A stretch of 6,314 nt of DNA from Candidatus Bathyarchaeota archaeon (lineage in GTDB: Archaea; Thermoproteota; Bathyarchaeia; Bathyarchaeales; Bathyarchaeaceae): the NCBI GenBank assembly GCA_020350305.1, contig CP070709.1, positions 509,968 to 516,281 on the forward strand, written 5' to 3'. This document shows, in pieces, positions 1 to 5,203 of this stretch. The first letter of the stretch is position 1. Each line of letters begins with the position of its first letter. The translations under genes and the position numbers were made by a program. The notes under the pieces were generated by a model that saw nothing but the letters and a program-made list of their open reading frames with translations, made no database searches and was not told the origin of the DNA.

Positions 1-104
1 GACATGTCTTCTGGAATTCTACTTGTTCTTTTACGAAAAAGATTGAGAAGCATCAGGTGAATTAATACGTATGAACTTGAGGTTGTGAGCGACAAAGAGA
101 AATT

Positions 105-130
105 GCAGAGAAAAACAGACGAGACTCTGC
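105..130. repeat. 6-bp inverted repeat, 14-nt loop
   Basis: GCAGAG at 105-110 is mirrored by CTCTGC at 125-130. It lies upstream of the DUF211 promoter candidate and could be part of a terminator for an upstream gene. The stem is short, so a chance occurrence is quite possible. Confidence 0.25.
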
Positions 131-158
131 GTGCGTGTGTGATTTGAAGGAATAAAAG

Positions 159-166
159 TTAAATAA
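159..166 (+). promoter_or_regulatory. Candidate TATA box for the DUF211 gene
   Basis: TTAAATAA, preceded by a purine-rich stretch that could act as a BRE, lies about 40 nt before the GTG start at 204. Archaeal transcription usually begins about 25 nt after the TATA centre, which would place the mRNA 5' end near 188, just at the Shine-Dalgarno sequence. The match to the TTTAWATA consensus is only fair. Confidence 0.35.
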
Positions 167-188
167 TTAGAATACAGACGTTGAGGTT

Positions 189-193
189 GGAGG
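189..193 (+). promoter_or_regulatory. Shine-Dalgarno site of the DUF211 gene
   Basis: GGAGG lies 10 nt before the GTG at 204. An in-frame TAG stands immediately before that GTG (201-203), so GTG 204 is the earliest possible start. The SD and the stop together fix this start. Confidence 0.75.
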
Positions 194-203
194 ACCTTTG
201 TAG

Positions 204-485
204 GTGCAACAGGGCGTAAAGCGGCTGGTCCTAGATGTCTTAAAGCCCCATGAACCCGACTTACCTGAACTTGCTACGCGTTTAAGCTCCATAGAAGGCA
301 TAGACGGAGTCAACATATCCCTTGTCGAGATTGACCAAAGCACAGAAAGTGTAAGAGTCACAATAGAAGGCAACAGTATCAACCTTAACAATCTCAAAGA
401 CGCCATGAAAGATTGCGGAGCCGTGATTCACAGCATCGACGAAGTTTCAGTCGGAAAAAAGCTTATCAAAAAAACATCAACTTAA
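204..485 (+). CDS. DUF211 family protein (COG1888), function unknown
   Basis: A 93-residue protein starting at GTG, with a GGAGG site 10 nt upstream and an in-frame stop directly before the start. The sequence matches the archaeal DUF211 family (PF02680) along its whole length. The N-terminal strand carries RLVLDVLKPHEP (residues 7-18). The central part carries EGIDGVNISLVEID (31-44) and the VTIEG strand (52-56). The C-terminal part carries GAVIHSIDEVSVGK (72-85). This is the usual size for the family, whose members have a small ferredoxin-like alpha/beta fold. The protein is soluble, without signal peptide or membrane segment. No biochemical role is established for the family and the neighbours do not suggest one: the next gene is convergent and unrelated. 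The lysine-rich tail after residue 85 is less conserved in this type of protein. The family call is firm; the function is unknown. Confidence 0.93.
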   Translation: MQQGVKRLVLDVLKPHEPDLPELATRLSSIEGIDGVNISLVEIDQSTESVRVTIEGNSINLNNLKDAMKDCGAVIHSIDEVSVGKKLIKKTST

Positions 486-514
486 GACGACTAGGCATAC
501 TCGTTTACGATAAG

Positions 515-556
515 CAAAATCTATATTTGTCTCAACATTTAGAGGCCTAGATTTTG
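515..556. terminator. Inverted repeat between convergent genes, possible bidirectional terminator
   Basis: CAAAATCTA (515-523) and TAGATTTTG (548-556) form a perfect 9-bp inverted repeat around a 24-nt loop. It sits in the 103-nt spacer between the convergent DUF211 and VIT1-like genes. Each strand ends its right arm with a run of four T residues, which fits termination in either direction. The stem is AT-rich and weak, and archaeal termination relies mainly on U-tracts, so this is a positional inference. Confidence 0.4.
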
Positions 557-588
557 GTACCTCAAAGGTGATTTGCTCAGTAAAGAAG

Positions 589-1188
589 TTAAATTCCACC
601 TAGAAGGACGACTATCGCTACAGTTAGTAGTCCTGCGGCGACCGTCTGAGCGCCGTATAAAAAAATGTTTTCCCTTGCGATTCTGCCAAGATAGAGGCCT
701 AAAGAAAACAATGTGGTTAAGGTGAGAATGAGGGATATAATGTAGGCGTCCCAGATGACAAGCGTTTCCGTTAACGTTAAGATGAAGGGAATAAGAGAGA
801 CGACTGCTGTCAACATGGGTGATACACCATCTACTATTGCAGCATAGATGGAAACAAAGTTAGAAGCATCACTGTGCATAGAATCACCAAGATCGGTAAG
901 CATAGAATCCTCAAGCGTCTTAAGGTGTCTCTTTCTCTCAGCTTTCTCAGCCATGTAAGCTCCGAAAATGCCTGATACTCCCATGGCCAAGCATGCCCCA
1001 AATCCTGCGGTGACAATTATCTTTGGATCCATGTTCCCCACAATCCACGAGCCTATAACAATGCCTAGCATAGTCATTGAACCGTCAAAACCATTCATGA
1101 CGAAGTATCTTCTGGCGATACTACCTACATGCGTAATCCGCAGATATGATCTGATTCTTCGGAAGAAGTTTCTAACTTGCTCTGTCAA
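589..1188 (-). CDS. VIT1/CCC1-like membrane protein (TIGR00267 type), putative Fe/Mn transporter
   Basis: A 199-residue integral membrane protein resembling the vacuolar iron transporter superfamily, in particular the short archaeal TIGR00267 group. After an amphipathic basic N-terminus comes the signature RRYFVMNGFDGSMTM (26-40). Its Asp35-Gly36 corresponds to the conserved DG of TM1 in VIT1. About five membrane segments lie near 36-52, 57-78, 112-137, 143-167 and 177-198. Between TM2 and TM3 is a charged helix (78-110, with E81, E84 and E93) corresponding to the cytosolic metal-binding region, followed by the family motif AAIVDGVSPM (116-125). By homology it could move Fe2+ or Mn2+ in exchange for protons, but members of this subgroup are uncharacterised. 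The start is TTG at 1188: an in-frame TAA lies two codons upstream (1194-1192) and the conserved N-terminus begins soon after. There is no clear SD. A good TATA box at 1273-1265 makes this a separate transcription unit from the NuoM gene 149 nt upstream. Confidence 0.85.
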   Translation of the reverse strand: MTEQVRNFFRRIRSYLRITHVGSIARRYFVMNGFDGSMTMLGIVIGSWIVGNMDPKIIVTAGFGACLAMGVSGIFGAYMAEKAERKRHLKTLEDSMLTDLGDSMHSDASNFVSIYAAIVDGVSPMLTAVVSLIPFILTLTETLVIWDAYIISLILTLTTLFSLGLYLGRIARENIFLYGAQTVAAGLLTVAIVVLLGGI

Positions 1189-1235
1189 ACGTTAACCACG
1201 CTGAGAAGACTAGGCTTCTCACCATCGCCACTCAT
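1185..1235 (-). other. Possible leader ORF of 16 codons overlapping the VIT1-like start
   Basis: In the leader, an ATG at 1235-1233 opens a 16-codon frame (MSGDGEKPSLLSVVNV). It ends in a TGA at 1187-1185 that overlaps the TTG start of the VIT1-like gene in the four bases TTGA. The predicted transcript start, about 25 nt after the TATA centre, lies near 1244, a few bases before this ATG. Such an overlap could couple translation of the SD-less main gene to the leader peptide. There is no independent evidence that it is translated, and 16 codons can easily arise by chance. Confidence 0.25.
1202..1221 (-). repeat. 7-bp hairpin in the VIT1-like leader
   Basis: TGAGAAG (1202-1208) and CTTCTCA (1215-1221) are perfect inverted copies around a 6-nt spacer. 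In the minus-strand mRNA this forms a compact hairpin ending 13 nt before the TTG start. It could affect translation or serve as an operator for a regulator, for example a metal-responsive one, but no regulator is identified. The inner CTAG is itself palindromic. Confidence 0.4.
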
Positions 1236-1264
1236 TCACATCATTAGTGTAGTACGCGATTAGG

Positions 1265-1273
1265 AAATATAAA
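1265..1273 (-). promoter_or_regulatory. TATA box of the VIT1-like gene
   Basis: Read on the minus strand this is TTTATATTT, a very good archaeal TATA element. It is about 80 nt before the TTG start, which implies a leader of about 55 nt containing the hairpin at 1202-1221. It lies within the 149-nt spacer after the NuoM gene. Confidence 0.6.
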
Positions 1274-1322
1274 TCTTCAGATGCTCCTTGATTGCTGATT
1301 AGAATGGTCTATGCTTTAAGAA

Positions 1323-1352
1323 ACCAGTACAAAGGATTTAAATGCTACTGGT
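1323..1352 (-). terminator. Hairpin overlapping the NuoM stop codon, possible terminator of the L-M operon
   Basis: On the minus strand ACCAGTA (1352-1346) pairs with TACTGGT (1329-1323) around 16 nt that include the TAA stop of the NuoM-like gene (1340-1338). A short T-rich run (TTCTTAAAG) follows directly. Position and shape suggest a terminator closing the two-gene operon. Hairpin terminators are not the rule in archaea, so the inference is moderate. Confidence 0.4.
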
Positions 1353-2804
1353 CAATCCCAGGAGTAAATCCGGCCATATCCCCAACACGACAGTAGCTAC
1401 CGTCAACGCGACTATAGGAATAAGCAACAGCCATGAACCCTCTTTCACGTTTTCCAAATTCTCAGGAATTGCTCCAAAGAAAACTCTCCATACGAACCAC
1501 AAGTAGTATCCAACGGCGATTACAGAACTAATAATTGCTATTAGGGTGAAAAGAAATTTTCCAGCGGCAACTCCGCCTCCAAATATCATCCACTCACTCC
1601 AAAACCCGCTTAGTGGAGGGGTTCCGGCCAGAGACAAGGCGCCTATCAAGCATGAGACGGTGGTTATGGGCATTTTTCCAGCTAAGCCACCTAATTTTCT
1701 GATGTCTCTTGTCCCAGTTTGGTTTAGGATGATGCCGGCGCACATGAAGAGAAGACCTTTGCAAATGGCGTGGTTCACTATGTGAAATAGTCCGCCCGTG
1801 ACCCCGAGTTCTGAGCTGACCCCTATGCCGAAAAAAATGTATCCCATCTGACTTATGCTGGAATAAGCCAACAATCGTTTTATGTCAGTTTGGGCGAGGG
1901 CCATCAATCCCCCATAAATTATCGTAACGATCCCGATAATTGCCAAATAATCAGAGGTTTGGAGCATTGTTGAGCTAAACATGGAGAGCGAAATCCGTAT
2001 CATAGCGTAGGCGCCACATTTGATCATGGCTCCAGACAGCATGGCACTTATCGGCGCAGGAGCTTCAGCGTGTGCATCTGGCAACCATGTGTGAAGAGGA
2101 AATATCGCCATCTTGACACAGAATCCAATCAGCAGTAAAGCGAAGATGAGCATTATCATGTTTGGTGGTATCATACCAAACTGTTCAGGGAGAGTAACTA
2201 GATCAAAGGTCCCAGTAAACGCGTATATTGATAAAATCCCAAGGAGCATACAAACTGCGCCAACATGCGTGAATATGAAGTATTTGAATCCGATGGTCGA
2301 TGCTCTTTTAGCTGTTCCCCAGAAAGCTATTAAAAAGTAGGATGGAATCAACATCAACTCCCAGAAGAGATAGAACTGGAGAAGGTTCGAAGAAAATACT
2401 ACTCCGAGCATGCCAGACGTGAAGAGCAGTAGATTCGCGTAGTAACCCGCTTGTCCATGTCCACTTTCCATGTATTTGGTGGAGTAGAAACAGGAAAAAG
2501 CGCTGACGATGGCAATGATTAAGCCAATGGGAAAGTTGATGTTGTCGATTAGAAAACCGAATTTGACCTCAAATGGGGGCGTTATCCACTCATATGTAAC
2601 ATAAATCGACCGCCCTCCGTCCTGGTAATATCCAATGAAGTCTGGTAGCATAGAAAGAATCAAAAAAACAGGCAGAAAAGCGATTATTGTCGCCAGCCAT
2701 CGGACTTTCTTTTCGACACCTCTTCCACCGAGATATAGAATTATTCCTAAAACTGCGGGAAGAAGCGTTGCCAACAGGGGGGTATGATAGAACATAGCCT
2801 CCAC
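1338..2804 (-). CDS. nuoM: NuoM/FpoM-like antiporter-type subunit of a complex I-related oxidoreductase
   Basis: A 488-residue polytopic membrane protein of the complex I antiporter-like family (Proton_antipo_M domain, about 135-425), with about 14 predicted helices, the usual size for NuoM/FpoM. The residues that carry ions in E. coli NuoM are present: the TM5 glutamate (E149 in LFWELMLIP), the TM7 lysine (K231 in CVKMAIFPLHTWLPDAHAEAP), the TM8 lysine (K262 in SGAMIKCGAY) and the TM12 glutamate (E404 in PPLSGFWSEW). TM11 has HIVNHAICKG with H341, H345 and K349; this lysine is more typical of NuoL/Mrp/hydrogenase-type homologues. It would pump H+ or Na+ as part of a larger membrane complex. 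Start: GTG at 2804 abuts the TAG of the L gene, with GGAGGG 12 nt upstream inside that gene. An ATG three codons further in (2795), with GGTGG 5 nt before it, is an equally possible start. Translation is probably coupled to nuoL. The exact parent complex (Fpo, Nuo or hydrogenase) cannot be told from this gene. Confidence 0.9.
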   Translation of the reverse strand: MEAMFYHTPLLATLLPAVLGIILYLGGRGVEKKVRWLATIIAFLPVFLILSMLPDFIGYYQDGGRSIYVTYEWITPPFEVKFGFLIDNINFPIGLIIAIVSAFSCFYSTKYMESGHGQAGYYANLLLFTSGMLGVVFSSNLLQFYLFWELMLIPSYFLIAFWGTAKRASTIGFKYFIFTHVGAVCMLLGILSIYAFTGTFDLVTLPEQFGMIPPNMIMLIFALLLIGFCVKMAIFPLHTWLPDAHAEAPAPISAMLSGAMIKCGAYAMIRISLSMFSSTMLQTSDYLAIIGIVTIIYGGLMALAQTDIKRLLAYSSISQMGYIFFGIGVSSELGVTGGLFHIVNHAICKGLLFMCAGIILNQTGTRDIRKLGGLAGKMPITTVSCLIGALSLAGTPPLSGFWSEWMIFGGGVAAGKFLFTLIAIISSVIAVGYYLWFVWRVFFGAIPENLENVKEGSWLLLIPIVALTVATVVLGIWPDLLLGLTSSI

Positions 2805-4829
2805 CTAGGGAATGAACCCTCCAAATATGAATACTAAAACTATCAACAACACAATTCCAACAGAAACTGCCAGCATGTTGTAGGACAAGTCTCCTGACTG
2901 AGTCTTTCTGAAACGTCGACAAAACGATGTCGTAACATTTGCTACCAAGTAATTAAATGCGTCGATGCCTCCAAGCTCGAAGCGACGGTACAATCCTTTC
3001 GAAAACGCAACCGTCGGATGAACGAAGATTTTGTAGTAGAACGCGTTGATGAAGCATCGATTCCATAGAAATGTACGAACTTTCCTTAAGAACATGTGTT
3101 CTCTGATTAATTTAATCGGGTCAACTCTACGTGATATGTACAGCTGGTACGCAGGATAACCTCCGATTAACAACGCTGCACACGTTATTCCAAAACTTGG
3201 TGAGAGAAATGCCTCTTCTAAAACATCAATAAAGCCCACATGGATTATGCCATGACCTAAAATCGATGAGAAGAATTCAGCAAATCCCACGATAATAAAC
3301 GGCGCTAACAAACCTATAACCACCGTGGCTATCGCCGCAACTCCCATAGGAACCCACATTAGAGGTGAAACTTCCTTGATAGGTTCCCCTTCATGTTCCA
3401 GCTGCGCTACGTGTTTGCTTCTTCGACCAAAAACCAAACCCATCATACGAAGGACGTAAAAAGCGGTGACGGCAGCAGTGACCATCATTAAAAAGTACAG
3501 TCCATAAGCTGAAAGCATCAGAGTGAAACTTCCTTGTTCACCAGCTTCCTGGGCAAGCATCAATATCGCGCCGTATACGGATTCTTCACTCCAAAACCCG
3601 CTCAACGGCGGTATACCAATAGTAGCAAGAGCCCCGACAGCCATGCATTTAAACGTAATTGGCATTCGGGCTCTGAGTCCACCCATGTCAAACATGTCTT
3701 GAGACTGAACCCTATGCAAGATTGCTGCCGCGGACAGGAAAAGAAGCCCCGAAATAATAGCGTCAGCCAATAGATGCAAATTGCCCGCTAAATATCCGGC
3801 AGCCGGATCAGCCATTAACCCACCCACGCCTAAACCCACCATCATATAGGCGTACTGACTGATGATAGAATACGCCAAAACCCTAACCAGATTTCTCTGG
3901 ACCATAGCCATGCTTGCACCCAGCAATGCGGTAAATGCGCCAATCCATGCAACGACCAAGAAGAAGAGAGTCAACTCTCCACACCCTCCGATCAAAGCTC
4001 CGTGGAACATCAGAAGAGCCCTTGCCACCAAGTATACTCCCGCCAGAACCTCTGTAATTGCGTTAAACGAAGCCGGTGTAGCCGGCATCGCGTCAGGCAG
4101 CCACACATGTAAAGGGAATTGAGCAGACTTCGATATGGCTCCACTGAAAAACATGAGAGCTGTAATGAGTAACAAGCCAGACTTTGACAGTTCAACCAGA
4201 TTTATATCTCCGAAGTTGAAGGTTCCAGAATAGAAGTACATAATTAAGATAGACGCTAACAGAAAAACGTCGCCTACACGTAGCATCAGAAACGTCTTCA
4301 AACCGTAGCGAACATTTTGCGGATCTTTGTGCCAAAAGCTAACTAAGGCGTAACAACACACTCCAACTATCTCCCAGCCTATATACAGTTGAAGAAGGTT
4401 GCCCGCCATAACCACCATACCCAATCCACCGATGAAAAGCTGTGTCAAAAACCAGTATCTGGTCAAGCCTGGATCGCCACGCATGTACTCTATGGAGAAA
4501 ACGAGAACCAAGAGTCCTATGCTACTGACCACGCTGGTCATAAGTACGCTTAAAGGATCAACCAACACTCCCAGATCTATACCAAGGGAACTGACCCATG
4601 GAGTTGACCAATTATAGGGAATGTCACCTAACGTTTTCCCACTTGCCCAGTCAACCAAGCTTCCAGTGAAAACGTCCGGTATCATAGAGAGCGAAAATAT
4701 GACGCTAGCCACCGCAAATGCCACTGGTGCATAATTTCCGAGCTTGGAGTTGATTCTGGCAAAGATCAGGGTGAGTACAGCTCCAATCACTGGAATAAGC
4801 CAGCAAAGCCATGGTGCATAGGGAAGCAA
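2805..4829 (-). CDS. nuoL: NuoL/FpoL-like antiporter-type subunit with atypical channel residues
   Basis: A 674-residue membrane protein, full length for NuoL. It has an N-terminal oxidoreductase domain (about 75-125), an antiporter domain (about 135-430), and a C-terminal extension with the family pattern YYKIFVHP (about 600-607). That extension includes a basic amphipathic segment and a last membrane helix (about 650-672), corresponding to the lateral helix and anchor of NuoL. The TM5 glutamate (E153, GWEIVG), TM7 lysine (K234, AISKSAQFPL) and RVGD motif (R184, D187) are kept. Several canonical residues are changed: the TM8 His is N256, the TM11 His and Lys are D356 and S360 (LHLLADAIISGLLFL), and the usual TM12 SKDE is SEES (E415, E416). 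It is the first gene of the L-M operon. TTG at 4829 is the start, with GAGG 8 nt before it; no ATG or GTG exists in frame before the upstream TAA (4877-4875). No subunit N, H or K is adjacent. Family is certain; pumping ability is open. Confidence 0.92.
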   Translation of the reverse strand: MLPYAPWLCWLIPVIGAVLTLIFARINSKLGNYAPVAFAVASVIFSLSMIPDVFTGSLVDWASGKTLGDIPYNWSTPWVSSLGIDLGVLVDPLSVLMTSVVSSIGLLVLVFSIEYMRGDPGLTRYWFLTQLFIGGLGMVVMAGNLLQLYIGWEIVGVCCYALVSFWHKDPQNVRYGLKTFLMLRVGDVFLLASILIMYFYSGTFNFGDINLVELSKSGLLLITALMFFSGAISKSAQFPLHVWLPDAMPATPASFNAITEVLAGVYLVARALLMFHGALIGGCGELTLFFLVVAWIGAFTALLGASMAMVQRNLVRVLAYSIISQYAYMMVGLGVGGLMADPAAGYLAGNLHLLADAIISGLLFLSAAAILHRVQSQDMFDMGGLRARMPITFKCMAVGALATIGIPPLSGFWSEESVYGAILMLAQEAGEQGSFTLMLSAYGLYFLMMVTAAVTAFYVLRMMGLVFGRRSKHVAQLEHEGEPIKEVSPLMWVPMGVAAIATVVIGLLAPFIIVGFAEFFSSILGHGIIHVGFIDVLEEAFLSPSFGITCAALLIGGYPAYQLYISRRVDPIKLIREHMFLRKVRTFLWNRCFINAFYYKIFVHPTVAFSKGLYRRFELGGIDAFNYLVANVTTSFCRRFRKTQSGDLSYNMLAVSVGIVLLIVLVFIFGGFIP

Positions 4830-4841
4830 TAAACCATCCTC

Positions 4842-4871
4842 ACCAAGTTGGAATATGTATTCAGACTTGGT
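4842..4871 (-). repeat. Inverted repeat abutting the NuoL Shine-Dalgarno
   Basis: ACCAAGT (4842-4848) and ACTTGGT (4865-4871) form a perfect 7-bp repeat with a 16-nt loop. In the minus-strand mRNA the 3' arm ends in GGT and runs straight into GAGG, the ribosome-binding site, 8 nt before the TTG start. Folding could limit ribosome access; as DNA it could be an operator. It has the same 7-16-7 geometry as the repeat at the end of the operon (1323-1352). Confidence 0.4.
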
Positions 4872-4922
4872 AGTTTAAGTCTTTACATCGAAAGAAGTAA
4901 AAGTCGAAAACAGAAGTGCAGT

Positions 4923-4930
4923 TTCATAAA
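4923..4930 (-). promoter_or_regulatory. Candidate TATA box for the nuoL-nuoM operon
   Basis: On the minus strand this reads TTTATGAA, about 95 nt before the NuoL start. It would place the transcript start near 4902 with a leader of about 70 nt containing the 4842-4871 hairpin. The match is fair; a stronger TATA lies further upstream at 5151-5158. Confidence 0.3.
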
Positions 4931-5049
4931 TCAAGAAACCTAAGAACCCTAACCTCAGGGTAAAATACCTTCATCGGCATTTATCTACTTCGATTAATCA
5001 TGTGGCTATCTCTACAAGAAACCATGCTAGGATCTAATAGCGTATCTTT

Positions 5050-5066
5050 CCAACGTGGCACGCTGG
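5050..5066. repeat. 17-bp near-perfect palindrome, possible operator
   Basis: CCAACGTGGCACGCTGG is symmetrical about 5058, with seven of eight base pairs matching (only A5053/C5063 fails). It is GC-rich in an AT-rich spacer and has no hairpin loop, so it looks more like a binding site for a dimeric regulator than an RNA structure. It lies downstream of the 5151-5158 TATA and upstream of the 4923-4930 one. No cognate regulator is visible. Confidence 0.35.
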
Positions 5067-5150
5067 GCTAAGACGGTAGAAAGTCTTTTCAAAAGGGAGT
5101 TTTTCTCATTTGATCTGAAAACATGTGTGAAAAGTCACCAATATGGGCGA

Positions 5151-5158
5151 TATAAAGT
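5151..5158 (-). promoter_or_regulatory. Strong minus-strand TATA-like element
   Basis: The minus strand reads CTTTATAT, close to the archaeal consensus. Transcription would begin near 5128. The first sizeable frame downstream on that strand is nuoL, about 300 nt away, so this would give a long leader or drive an unannotated small RNA. Confidence 0.4.
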
Positions 5159-5171
5159 TCCTCAGATAGTG

Positions 5172-5202
5172 AAAAATACCTATACTGTTTGCTACGAAAA
5201 AA
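5172..5202 (-). terminator. U-tract terminator after the GH130 gene
   Basis: Directly after the TAG stop, the minus strand has a run of six T (5202-5197), followed about 20 nt later by a run of five T (5176-5172). Consecutive U-tracts without a hairpin are the usual archaeal termination signal. Confidence 0.5.
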
Positions 5203-5203
5203 G

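Larger units (their letters stand above)
1..203. other. Left-edge region with no identified gene
   Basis: All three plus frames run open from the left edge for 46 to 65 nt and then stop (TGA at 58-60 in frame 1, TGA at 44-46 in frame 2, TAA at 63-65 in frame 3). The end of an upstream plus-strand gene could therefore lie here, but the frame cannot be chosen from so few codons. The rest, about 66-203, is AT-rich with a short GT-alternating stretch near 130-141. It probably serves as the 5' region of the DUF211 gene. Confidence 0.5.
4830..5203. other. 374-nt spacer without a recognisable gene
   Basis: I find no tRNA, C/D-box RNA or credible coding frame on either strand. The longest candidates are about 20-36 codons and lack a ribosome-binding site, such as an ATG frame at 5000-5071 (+). 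The stretch holds two minus-strand TATA candidates (5151-5158, 4923-4930), a 17-bp near-palindrome (5050-5066), a small inverted repeat ACCCT/AGGGT (4946-4961), a 7-bp inverted repeat before the NuoL start (4842-4871), and the U-tracts ending the GH130 gene. It is probably the control region of the nuoL-nuoM operon, possibly with a long mRNA leader. Confidence 0.55.

Noticed and set aside
1..60. Possible C-terminal end of an upstream plus-strand gene (frame 1, ending LRKRLRSIR and TGA)
   Set aside because: All three plus frames are open here for similar lengths, and about 19 codons show no recognisable family, so a call would be a guess.
130..141. GT-alternating stretch as a microsatellite or Z-DNA element
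   Set aside because: It is only about 12 nt and imperfect, so it is unremarkable.
2590..2922. 110-codon minus-strand frame across the L/M junction
   Set aside because: It is a different frame of two clearly conserved genes, with low-complexity composition and no start signal.
4940..4990. C/D-box guide RNA candidate on the minus strand (GATGA followed by CTGA)
   Set aside because: The C box is incomplete (RTGATGA not matched) and no proper C'/D box pair follows.
5000..5071. ATG frame of 23 codons on the plus strand in the 4830-5203 spacer
   Set aside because: No ribosome-binding site, no TATA at a sensible distance and no recognisable sequence; it also runs through the palindrome.
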